Origin: Paraglomus occultum
Lineage: Eukaryota > Glomeromycota > Glomeromycetes > Paraglomerales > Paraglomeraceae
Length of the DNA stretch: 28,703 nt
Assembly: GCA_910592205.1 (NCBI GenBank)
Contig: CAJVPJ010000322.1
Coordinates: forward strand, 1-28,703
Reading direction: 5' to 3'
Position numbers and translations under genes: made by a program. The notes below the pieces were generated by a model. That model had not been told where the DNA came from. It did no database searches and saw nothing but the letters and a program-made list of their open reading frames with translations. Shown here in pieces: positions 20,078 to 28,703 of this stretch; position 1 is the stretch's first letter; every line of letters begins with the position of its first letter.

Positions 20078-20686
20078 GTTGCGGATGAGGTGCTGTATGA
20101 GGCAGCAAGGTTTGGACAACCATTAGAAAAGAGAGGGTGGGAAAATTGTGCAATACCATAGATTTACTTATCAGCTTATAGTCATTCTTGCTTTCATGTA
20201 TATTATGTTGGTAGATAGACGGAGGAAGGAAAGGAGGAACCCTGTAATCTACTGTATAGTTTTTTCTGTCATTCATTGTTCTCACTTCCTTCCTCCTTAT
20301 GTTCTCCATTATTACTTGTAGTATACAAAAACATAGTCACCTATGTACAATTTGCATTGTGAAATAAGATTACATTCGTTACAAGTGTTTTTCATCTCCA
20401 CAGCTTGCATTTAGATTGTGGATGTCTTTTTAGTGTATGCAGTGGTTTACTGAATCATTTCCTGGTAAATAACATTAATCTTTAGCCTTCCGATAGGGAA
20501 AGGCAACTACGGCAATTCAATCATATCGTAATCACTCGGAAGCCTTCATAGACTTGATGTTGGCAGTTTTCAACGTATCATCACTTGTCTATTGTTGCCG
20601 TGTATTAAGTCGTTTATTACTTGTTATAAATAGCCGCTTGACGGTATACTCTTGCTTTTATCTTAAATAGTAATTTTTCCATGCTC
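20078..20686. other. Convergent 3' intergenic region
   Basis: Between the convergent ends of the Sec7 and aminotransferase genes. No open frame with family motifs. The overlapping minus-strand frame at 20067-20309 shows no coding character. Confidence 0.4.
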
Positions 20687-22067
20687 CTAGTTCTTTACTA
20701 ATGACATCCACGCCCCAATTAACACATCAACCTTACTAAGTTCCCTCACCGCGACTCTCACATAAGTCGGTCTCTTATATCCAGGCTTTCCACTTCTCAC
20801 AGGTACTCCAGCATTTCTAGCCGTTTCCACTGCTTGCTCTGCAAAATCAGCATCCTTCACATCTATCCAAATCCACGATAAAAATTCCCTCCCATAAAAC
20901 GACCATCTCGCCTGTTCTCCTTTTACTTTTACAATCTCGTCAGAAATGGCGGTTAGTCGAGATAAAATTTCCTTTCGCCAGATTGGAGTCAGTTCCCAAG
21001 TTTTATTCATGTAATCAGTGTCAGTGACTGCGGCATCGAGGAATGCCAAGGCAGCCGTGTTCACACTCCATGGCACCTGAATTTTCTTCAATCGGTTACA
21101 GTGAGCCATAGTCGGACACACAACGCTGCCGAGGCGAAGTCCAGTACATGACCACAATTTCGTCCACGAGTGTATTACATATAGTGATATTTTCGAATTT
21201 TCATACAACTCTGACACGAATTTTTGCTGAGATGTCAATGAATCGTCACGCCAAGAGGATGATAGCCACGGTTGCATCGATTCGTCAACTATTACTACTC
21301 CGCCGCGTTCTGTGTTGTTTATGATCCAGTTTTTAATTTCCGGTAATGGCATGTAATCACCTGTCGGATTACACGGGTTAACAATGCAGATGAGGTTTGC
21401 TTTTTGTTTATCGTTTGAAGCGAGAAGGATGCGATTGTTCACTTCTGCTGATCGTTGGTATTCTTTGTACTATGAAAAAAAAAAAAGTATATTGATACGA
21501 TAAGTGGGAGGATGCCAGCACTGCTAAACAAGAAGACTGAAATGGATTATCCCCAATCATCGTATGTCTCTGAATGAATGAAAAAAATAAAGGTTGTTAT
21601 CATTCTTCTTTTTTTTTTTCCTCACCTGAGCGTCCCATGGTCCTGGCTTCCAACTGCCAGACGGCGCAGATCTTACCACCAGGTCAATCAGTTCACTCGC
21701 TCCATTTCCTAATAGCAGTCTTGAAACCTGAGATTGATGATCTACAGGCCAAAGGAATTTGGCCAATGACGACTTGGCGGGTTCTTGGTCTGCAGGCGGA
21801 TAATGATGGCAAGTCCCCAACTATCATCATCGTAATCATATTAGATGAACGAAACATAAGGTAATTGCGACTTTTTCTTTTTTTGCTCGTCTTTATTTAT
21901 TATATATTAATACCCACAGCTTCTCTCGCAGCTATCAGTGCTCCTTGAGGAGTCCCTAACGCATTCGTAGTGACCGAAAAATCTTCAACGAAATTATCCA
22001 AAAACTTCCAATCCTGTCCACCATGAAACTGTTGGAGCGATGTATCCCAAACTCGTGTTGCAGACAT
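20687..22067 (-). CDS. PLP-dependent aminotransferase, class I/II (3 exons)
   Basis: A fold-type I pyridoxal-phosphate enzyme, closest in feel to the histidinol-phosphate aminotransferase / CobD-like branch. The substrate cannot be told from sequence alone. Minus-strand exons are 22067-21918, 21820-21626 and 21469-20687, giving 375 residues. Landmarks: GTPQGALIAAREAL then CHHYPPAD; LLLGNGASELIDLVVR; SGSWKPGPWDAQYKEYQRS; NPCNPTGDY (Asn146); VVIVDESMQPW (Asp177, expected to pair with the pyridine nitrogen); SWTKLWSCTGLRLG with the Schiff-base Lys219; and a C-terminal RVAVREL with the substrate-carboxylate Arg. Introns are 97 and 156 nt. The first uses donor gtgggt so that GCT joins TTG in phase 0. 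A donor four bases downstream would break the frame. It looks intact and cytosolic. It could take part in histidine or aromatic amino-acid metabolism, but no neighbour supports either. Confidence 0.88.
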
Positions 22068-22119
22068 GGTCCAGATAGTTTGTTTTTCTTTTCTGAAGAA
22101 TTAATTGTCCGGGCAGCGA

Positions 22120-22126
22120 ATTTATA
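22120..22126 (-). promoter_or_regulatory. TATA element of the aminotransferase gene
   Basis: TATAAAT on the minus strand, 53 to 59 bases before the start codon. This is the same spacing as in the eIF4A promoter in this window. Confidence 0.5.
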
Positions 22127-22137
22127 CTAATTTCCCT

Positions 22138-22340
22138 TCACATGACGGTTTATTCACATGGGGTTATGGGGAGCATTATGAAACAGAATCATCACATGTA
22201 GATGTGGGATTAATACGTTGTTTGGTGTATGTTTTTGCTATGAGAACCAGATTATCTTAACGTTATCAGATTATCACTAAAACAATGGAAAACAGAATTT
22301 TTGTGCCCAAATTTCTTTATTACGCCCGATAAATCACATG
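22138..22340. promoter_or_regulatory. Four TCACATG (CATGTGA) boxes upstream of the aminotransferase
   Basis: Identical 7-mers at 22138-22144, 22154-22160, 22192-22198 and 22334-22340, all in the same orientation. Read on the gene's strand they are CATGTGA, which contains an E-box core (CANNTG). They begin directly upstream of the TATA element. E-boxes are generally bound by basic helix-loop-helix factors; that these are bound is inference. Confidence 0.4.
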
Positions 22341-23936
22341 ATCACGATAAGTGTTTCCCTAAAATAGCGTTGACTATCGAATGCGGTATGTTTCACTGAT
22401 AGTCGGAAAATCGTTACAACAAAAGCCGATAGCCTTCATAAACAGAGATTGATTCATATACCAAACAGTTCTTTTTGTGTGCTTGGTAACAATAGAAGAA
22501 ACACAGCCAATACAAAACTGTTGTATGCTTCTTGGATTAAGTTTTAACATTTATCGCGACGCGACATGGTAATGTTAGCTCCATGCGATTAAGCGTAGAA
22601 CTTTTGACAGCGGGAATCAGTATTCTAAAGAATAAAAACGAATTTCTTCCCCACGATTTCTTCGAACTGACATGGGTGCGTCTTCGCGAAACTAGAGTAC
22701 TACTTGAAATATTTTCTAATCGTAAACTTATTAGTTGTTTTTATCATATGTAAAAGTAGTTTCCTGTTTCCGTTGTAGTCTCTTATTCAAAATTTCAAAA
22801 AATATAGTTTACAAATTGCAATGCATTTAATTCTAGTGCAAGATAGAAGATTTTCTGGTCAAGTACCGACATATTTTACGTCTCTATGTCAGGGTCAGTG
22901 ATCTGGCAAGAGTTAATCGATTACCTGATGTAATGTTATTTAACTACTGATTGCTCAGTGACAGTCAACAGTTAATGTTACACAGTTTATAACAAATTAT
23001 ATCAATGCATACTGTAGTTAGTCTTTTTACTTATGAAACTCGCCAGAGCCATCTTTACACAAGCTACAGCATGTATTAATGTTAACCAAAAGTGAGCTTG
23101 ATATCATGGTAATAGCTGTGGTTAAATGTTAGTTATAGCTTTTCCCAAACTCGCTTTTATTTGAAATTTCAACACACGGAAACGGCGATATAAAATTCCA
23201 GTATTTTGCTACACTAATTATATGGCAGACTTGGAAATATTTCATAAACGAAAATATTAAAAATAACGTTGATTAATATCATGTATGCTTGCTAATACAT
23301 TGTATTATGAGGTTGTAACGATTTAAGTATAACCAGTTACAGATTTACGCTCTTAAACCAAGTCATCAAATTTACCATATCAATGCATTTATTATGTATT
23401 CATTCCCTATCAATTCGTTATTCTACCCATTCAGATTTACACCTAATCCTTAAATTTTTGCGGTGGTATTTCAGTGCTCGAAAAGTGAGGCTTTGATTGA
23501 CATCCAAGCATTCGGTAAATAAACCTCAAATTGTTGAGATTTACGTCTTTTTGCGCGCCGAAAATATCAAAAACGTGCACCGCATTTACAACAAGTATCA
23601 GGTTATTACGACTTAGAAAAGACAAGCACATCCCGAGAATAAACAGGATAGTGTTTATTTTAAACCATTTGTCTCCAGTTAATATTGGAGTTAAAACATA
23701 AATAATTCTTATTATTACGAACTAAGACATAAATAGCTTAAACCTTATTTAATCTTACATCAATTTCTTATTTTAATATCTTATAACAACAACGATAAGC
23801 GACGAACAATAAACGAACGAACGAATGACGACGATAATAACGAACAAACGACGAATACGACTACTAATTAAAGCTATCGGGCAGAATAATGTCGTTCAAC
23901 ACCACAAGGTGTAGTATATTACTCCGCCACTGACGA
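22341..23936. other. Intergenic, no gene recognised
   Basis: AT-rich. A minus-strand open frame at 23443-23631 (62 codons, ending SSTEIPPQKFKD) has mildly coding-like composition but no recognised family. Positions 23785-23865 form a simple-sequence patch built from ACGA/CGA/ATA words (cgaacgaacgaatgacgacg), a degenerate microsatellite. Confidence 0.4.
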
Positions 23937-24401
23937 TTAGTAGTCGTTATTGTTCGTATACTTGCCGAACAACGCATCTTGCTTAAGTCTCCTAATACTT
24001 GGTTCCGGTACAAATGAAAACCGTGGATATCTGCTATTAGTCATGTTCAACGTTCCTTGAACTGGTTCTTGAACTTCGAACACATGTTGAAAGTGTTGTC
24101 GCTTTGCCCTTTTTTTAGTTGCCGCTCGCACCTTAGTGACAATCGTCGGAGTGTGCTCTGTACTTATAGCAATAATTTGGAAGAGGTTCTTAAGATTCGG
24201 AGCCAAATTATGCCATAATCGTTTTAAATCGGGTGCACTGTATTCGGGCAACCTATGTTGTTTCGCTAAGGACAACACACTATTGCGAAACAGCAAATAT
24301 TTATTCAAGGGCTTTTTTGACGGCATTAGGGCCAACGTTTGGGCAACTTCAAGGAGTGCACTAATGTTTGACTCGATATCACCAAGCTTAGAATTAGACA
24401 T
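23937..24401 (-). CDS. HMG-box (MATA-type) protein 1
   Basis: A 154-residue, single-exon protein with one HMG box at about residues 29-80. It reads KKPLNKYLLFRNSVLSLAK, then the hallmark RLWHNLAPNLKNLFQIIA, where W63 is the core Trp of helix 2. A basic stretch (KVRAATKKRAKRQ, 90-102) follows and may serve as nuclear signal and DNA contact. Proteins of this type bind and bend DNA in the minor groove; MATA-type members include fungal mating regulators. The tail (RYPRFSFVPEPS) has no recognised domain. ATG at 24401 is the first in frame and leaves a 28-residue arm before the box. A second HMG gene in the same orientation lies 1.8 kb upstream. The role is unknown. This family is strongly expanded in arbuscular mycorrhizal fungi, so a mating function should not be assumed. 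Confidence 0.8.
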   Translation of the reverse strand: MSNSKLGDIESNISALLEVAQTLALMPSKKPLNKYLLFRNSVLSLAKQHRLPEYSAPDLKRLWHNLAPNLKNLFQIIAISTEHTPTIVTKVRAATKKRAKRQHFQHVFEVQEPVQGTLNMTNSRYPRFSFVPEPSIRRLKQDALFGKYTNNNDY

Positions 24402-26233
24402 TAGAAGACACGTTGTTCGACGAGAGTTTGGGCAGATGGGTTGATTTGCTTATATATATATTTTCATGCGTAATATATCAAACATACTCGGCATACACGT
24501 TCTATTGCATATAAAATAAGACACATTGATTATTCGAAAATCATGTCGCTTATACAATGCAACGAACAATATTTCGTATTATTCTCTTATTCTCGATATT
24601 TTAAACTCTGTCATTAGTTGATTGGATTGCAGACAAATCTACGCCAACCAGCTGACCAGGCAGTGCAGTCAATGCATCGGAGATATCATGCGTGCGATAT
24701 TGGTTTGGACTATATTCGGGTGAAGACGTGGCAATTGCATTATAATTCCATTCCGCTTATATTGTTACTGTCAAATCTCAGCACATGGCTCACGTGGTGG
24801 TAGTGCAGGTGGCGCGTTCAAACATCGTGTGATATGTCTGTCACAAGACGACTGTGTTTCGCATAAATGGATATTTTTTCAATGCAAGTATGTCGATAAC
24901 TGCACAACATTTATTATCAATACTGCGCGCAGCATTGATTTGTGTATTTCGAATGGTTTACGAGATAAAATAAGGAGAAAGCGTACAAGATTTGACAAAT
25001 TAGGGGAAGAGTATTTTTTATTCCTGCACGGGAAATGTATTTTCCAATAACTATTTCGATAGAAAACTATGCAAATTCGGAAATACTTTTAAAGCGATGA
25101 GTTATTTTTGCTCAAAACCCATTAACGCATGTCACATGGTGTGAACATATTGGCATTGGACGGTTTTCTAAATATCTCATAATATTGACTCCTGCATTAA
25201 ACGCCGGAAATAATGATAATAACAAATATATATATACAAATGTCACCTGATAAGAAATGATATTGCATTCGCAATCATTAATGGTATATAATCGTACAAT
25301 GTAATACTATTGTTTGTTAAGTTATCTATTTTTAGCAGATATACTTTATTTGGAACGTGTTAATAGTATCACTGAAATTCATCGCAAAAAAATTTTCCTT
25401 ATTAATACGACTCTAAAAATGCGCACTTCCATTTCGCTGCACTTTTTCCAACACAATCTCTGTTTTCTTTATTGTTTCGTGTAATTAAAGTTCAGGCATT
25501 GTGTCATTACTGATACATAAATCGACCGCCTTGCCGTATTTGATTTCTAGCATAAATGTTGATCCCAACAATTGAAAGGAAATGTCATCCCCTATTGAGA
25601 ATATGATAGATTTGTGTATATTATGCAGGGCGGAGGGGGAGATCAAAACCTTGTGCATATTTGAAATTGAATTTATTATACCCTCGAAAAGTCGAAACAG
25701 AAATAAACATATTAATCATACAAATAGTCCTAAAGCGATGGTTTTGTTTGGGTTTTTAAGCTAATAACTAAAATAAGGACTAATTTAAAATGAGATTAAC
25801 AACATCAGGGGATATGCATAAGCCCAAGAAAAAAAAAAGATAATCGGGCATTTGTGTTCTTGTATTTACATGTACCGGTCCAGATCCCGTCACTACAATC
25901 CCTGTATGGTAATCGTGTAACAATAATAATACCGTTTTTTTTCTTCTTCCAACTGAATCTGATCAATAAACGTAAAATTTGAGAATATGCTAAAGGACAT
26001 AAATAGTTTAATAAGAAATTCATTCTTGCTTAGAATCTTCAAGTGTGTTAACACCGCCAGGATATTGTCGATTACTTTTTCGAATTAGTTTAATCTTAGA
26101 GAAAAAGAATTAGGTCGATATTCATTGTTCATTTTCCTTACTAAATAAATATGTAAACTTTCTATTAACATCCATACAATCACTGGTTCTCCTCTATATG
26201 TCCATATACATATTGAAATGTCTTAAAAGATGT
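24402..26233. other. Interval between the two HMG genes
   Basis: No firm gene. Just upstream of HMG gene 1 is a TATATATA run near 24452-24460. The plus-strand open frame 24829-25050 is treated separately as a possible fragment. The rest (25051-26233) is AT-rich with short open frames lacking motifs, including 25582-25764 and 25805-26023. Confidence 0.4.
24829..25050 (+). pseudogene. Possible RGS-like fragment
   Basis: An open frame of 73 codons whose later part (FIINTARSIDLCISNGLRD, then KIRRKRTRFDKLGEEYFLFL) has the spacing of the last helices of a regulator of G-protein signalling domain: xxINIxxxxRxxI followed by FDxAxxxxxxLM. The Asp-Ala and Leu-Met positions are not well kept, the rest of the domain is not found nearby, and there is no convincing start. 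It could be a worn gene fragment or chance. Confidence 0.25.
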
Positions 26234-27079
26234 TCACATTTCATTAGGGATAAATTCATAGCAAATGTCCGTTATCGGTTGGTTGGTATCAAAGAATGAA
26301 TTATAAATTTGATAATGTGATTCAGTTGATAGAGTTGGCATCAACGTAGGTGGTGCATATGGAAAATACTGACTATGTGGAAAAATGATAAGCTGGTTAG
26401 AGATGAATGGTGCCAATAACACAGGAGCCGGAACCGTATCCAACATAACGGTGGCTGTAGTATCAATAGCGGAATTAACTGATAATTTCTCGACGGGAAT
26501 ATCAAAATGTCCTCGCCTGTTGAGAGAACCACCGGCAGATCTATTCGTTGACTTTGCTGCGACATTTTGCCTGTTGTTCTTATTCTTTACGATACCACCT
26601 TTGAAGCTTTGCTGTTTCGGCGAGTAATTGATGAATTCGTAATGGAATTGAAACTGACTACCACCAGAATGAGAACTGTTTTCGGTCCCTGCTTTACCGC
26701 TTGTAGTAATATATTCGCTGCCCGAGTCTTTAGAACACAAGCTTTCGATATAAGATCCTTCAAAGTTTTCGTGCTTCTGTTTTCTTCTCAATTCTTCAGC
26801 CCTTTGGTACCATGGCAATTTTTCTTGATCTGTCATTTGTCTCCAACAATCTCCTACACGCTTGGTAAATAGGCGCTGGAGGGGGCAGTGGAAGAACGGC
26901 TTAGAAGGCTGTAGCCGCATATCACTTAAAAACAAGAAAAACGGGTTACTCGGACGAGGTCCGTTTGACTTGGGGTGCCTGGAATAACGCAAACGTCGGC
27001 CGGAGGAATTGTTGCAAAGTTTGGGAAAAGCTGCGTTTGCGCGAGACTTGTGTGAGTTTCTTTGCGTAGCGGATACCAT
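26234..27079 (-). CDS. HMG-box (MATA-type) protein 2
   Basis: A 281-residue, single-exon protein. The HMG box spans about 40-105: GPRPSNPFFLFLSDMRL, a divergent helix 1-2 turn (QPSKPFFHCPLQRLFTKRV), then GDCWRQMTDQEKLPWYQRAEE and a basic RRKQKHEN end. The RPSNPFF start, the Trp79 core and the YxxxAEE helix 3 are typical of fungal MATA-type boxes. The N-terminal 40 residues are basic. The C-terminal 170 are Ser-, Asn- and Pro-rich with no domain seen, probably regulatory. I looked for an intron in the odd turn region and found no GT-AG pair that improves it. A TATAAATA motif (27146-27154, minus) lies about 70 bases upstream. It is not a recent copy of HMG gene 1; the two share little outside the box. 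Confidence 0.85.
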   Translation of the reverse strand: MVSATQRNSHKSRANAAFPKLCNNSSGRRLRYSRHPKSNGPRPSNPFFLFLSDMRLQPSKPFFHCPLQRLFTKRVGDCWRQMTDQEKLPWYQRAEELRRKQKHENFEGSYIESLCSKDSGSEYITTSGKAGTENSSHSGGSQFQFHYEFINYSPKQQSFKGGIVKNKNNRQNVAAKSTNRSAGGSLNRRGHFDIPVEKLSVNSAIDTTATVMLDTVPAPVLLAPFISNQLIIFPHSQYFPYAPPTLMPTLSTESHYQIYNSFFDTNQPITDICYEFIPNEM

Positions 27080-27145
27080 GTTTTGTCAGTATGTTATAAT
27101 AGTGTATTGCGTTCAATCAGTTTCTCACCAGCCGTTACATCGACG

Positions 27146-27154
27146 TTATTTATA
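27146..27154 (-). promoter_or_regulatory. Possible TATA element of HMG gene 2
   Basis: TATAAATAA on the minus strand, about 67 to 75 bases before the start codon of HMG gene 2. Spacing resembles the other genes here. Confidence 0.35.
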
Positions 27155-27677
27155 GCTGTGTGAACTTATGCGCCAAGCCCCCTACTGTGAAACAGACCTT
27201 CGGCCGCTTTTTTTTTTTACCTTAAGTCTGTCTGGAGCCACTTGGGTAACATATTCATATGTATCGCACACGCGATGTGTCAGATTTTTAGTGCAACGGT
27301 AGATCTATGATGATTTGACGATAATTGCCTGAAGTATGACAATGGCCCGATTTAGTGATTTCCTATGGTTACTTAATAGAGGTATGATGTGCATTTTATC
27401 GTTTATATATCTCATCTTGGGATTCTGAACCCAGTAACACAAGCAATTTCATTGGTTAATATATTTTGTTAATACGTTTCATTTGCGCTCTAGCAGTCTC
27501 AAGTGCTTGTCTTCCCGCTTTGTAGAAGTAATTCTCGTTTGCATTTTGTTCCATATTCCATTTGCATTTTTTATGCAATACCTTCAGCGCCAGAAAATTT
27601 TCATTCTGTAAGCAAATTGAGCTTATCAATCCATTATCCAACTCGATATATTCTTATGCTGTCGTATCCACCGAGAA

Positions 27678-27711
27678 TCTGCAGTCGAATCCTGTCTGCA
27701 GTCGAATCCTG
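27678..27711. repeat. Perfect 17-bp tandem repeat
   Basis: Two adjacent copies of tctgcagtcgaatcctg. The word contains AGTCGAATCC, which resembles a tRNA B box, but no tRNA fold is present. Confidence 0.8.
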
Positions 27712-28529
27712 GCTTGTCTACTTTATTCAATTCTCATTTTACGCATGCAATAGAATGCGTTGTCACCTCAGGTAAGATTTTCGTATATTTGCCGGCAGTT
27801 TTTTTGCTTTACATTATCCCAATCACACCGCAATTATTCCAACTGTGTTTAGGCTTTTTATCACTTTTATTATTATTCAAGTCGCGAACCTAAAAAACAT
27901 TCTTAAACTTTGAATTCCAGCATTTGACAAGGTTGAATATGTGTGAAAAAGTTAGCGGTATAATCCTAGTTGTAGGTTTTGGAAGGCCGATGCGATGGAA
28001 GAACCATCTGTATGAGCAAGACAATAACCAATAAATTTTTCGACTCACTGACTGTCTAACCGTAAGTAAGGGCAATAACTCCTTATTCTGTCTATCGCTT
28101 TTTTGTCGCAAGTGTTCTGTGATGATGATTGCGTTTACTTTTAATACATTTTGGGATTCTGACTACGTAATTTGAAAACCTTTGTAGAGTGCTTCTCTAA
28201 TCATTTTTCTCTTACCGATGGATGTAAACTACTACCGCAAGTCTGTTTTAATGAATTGGCTCTTCATTTTTACGTTATGAAAGTGCAACTATACTTAATG
28301 GACGTGTGTTGATGGTTGCCCGAGTCAAGGTATACAACATAAGACAATTTGATTGAATATGGCTAGTAGGATTCACGCTTCTTTTGAGTGTGGCTTGTTT
28401 TTTCAAACTTGAATAACTTTACGTTGCGCAATTGTAAAAACGTCTCTCTCTTTTTTTCCGAAAAATACTACTTATAGGAGAACGATCTTCATCGAATTCA
28501 TTAGATCGCCCCCGCTTGGTATTACCTTT

Positions 28530-28703
28530 TTAATGGTATCTTGAATTTGTGTGTCCTTTATTAAGCATAGCTAAGTAGACCTCTAGATCTGCTTCTTTTA
28601 GTGGTACACAGTGAACCTGGATATAATAGTCAGGGGAAATGTCCCCTCGAATCATTTTCATAAGTAAATTTTTGGTGTAACGTGAGATGCAAAGGAATTT
28701 GCG
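28530..28703 (-). CDS. C-terminal end of an unidentified gene, cut by the window edge
   Basis: On the minus strand the frame is open from the window edge for 57 codons to a TAA at 28532-28530. Composition is coding-like (KFLCISRYTKNLLMKMIRG, DISPDYYIQVHCVPLKEAD, LEVYLAMLNKGHTNSRYH). The protein starts beyond the window, so no start can be given. I do not recognise the family. The fragment may be one exon whose true end differs if an intron lies before the stop. Confidence 0.4.
   Translation of the reverse strand, partial: RKFLCISRYTKNLLMKMIRGDISPDYYIQVHCVPLKEADLEVYLAMLNKGHTNSRYH

Larger units (their letters stand above)
27080..28529. other. Intergenic with one coding-like fragment
   Basis: No firm gene. 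On the minus strand 27456 to about 27650 is open and looks coding (NFLALKVLHKKCKWN, then ENYFYKAGRQALETARAQMK), but I do not recognise it and see no start or partner exon; it may be a relic. A perfect 17-bp tandem pair lies at 27678-27711. The remainder is AT-rich. Confidence 0.3.

Noticed and set aside
23937-27079. Classical Mucoromycota sex locus
   Set aside because: The known flanking genes are absent, and the eIF4A nearby is not the helicase of that locus.
27670-27720. tRNA gene suggested by the repeated GTCGAATCC word
   Set aside because: Only a four-pair T-arm can be drawn, there is no A box at the right distance, and no acceptor stem.

Overview
This is a nuclear segment of an intron-rich, AT-rich fungal genome. 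The conserved proteins are fungal or general eukaryotic. They sit among degraded, repeated coding fragments, two HMG-box genes and transposon relics, which is the texture I associate with arbuscular mycorrhizal fungi (Glomeromycotina, Rhizophagus-like). That placement is inference and I cannot name a species. Seven intact genes were rebuilt, five of them by joining exons at GT-AG sites so that the protein follows its family end to end.

Layout. 1-881: broken copy of an apparently repeated family. 2238-2911 (+): RPB9, RNA polymerase II subunit, 4 exons. 3061-4211 (-): electron transfer flavoprotein beta subunit, 4 exons, convergent with RPB9. 4212-6475: no firm gene, a 60-bp direct repeat. 6476-7680: second broken, split gene carrying a small inverted-repeat element. 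8229-8350: a related element with an 8-bp target duplication. 8912-9532 (-): LITAF-domain protein. 10138-11757: decayed partial copy of the eIF4A locus. 11782-12830: Tc1/mariner relic. 13970-16257 (+): intact eIF4A, 7 exons. 16752-20077 (+): Sec7-PH Arf exchange factor, 7 exons. 20687-22067 (-): PLP-dependent aminotransferase, 3 exons. 23937-24401 (-) and 26234-27079 (-): two HMG-box proteins. 28530-28703 (-): tail of a gene running off the window.

The intact genes are mostly unrelated housekeeping functions (transcription, mitochondrial electron transfer, translation, vesicle traffic, amino-acid metabolism) and do not form a pathway. The window is most interesting for genome dynamics: a tandem duplication of eIF4A in which one copy died beside a Tc1 relic, a pair of MITE-like elements sharing an unusual CCGACAA-array terminus (one apparently inside an intron), a GC-AG intron, and a stop-free 81-nt intron in RPB9. 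I found no convincing new multi-gene system.
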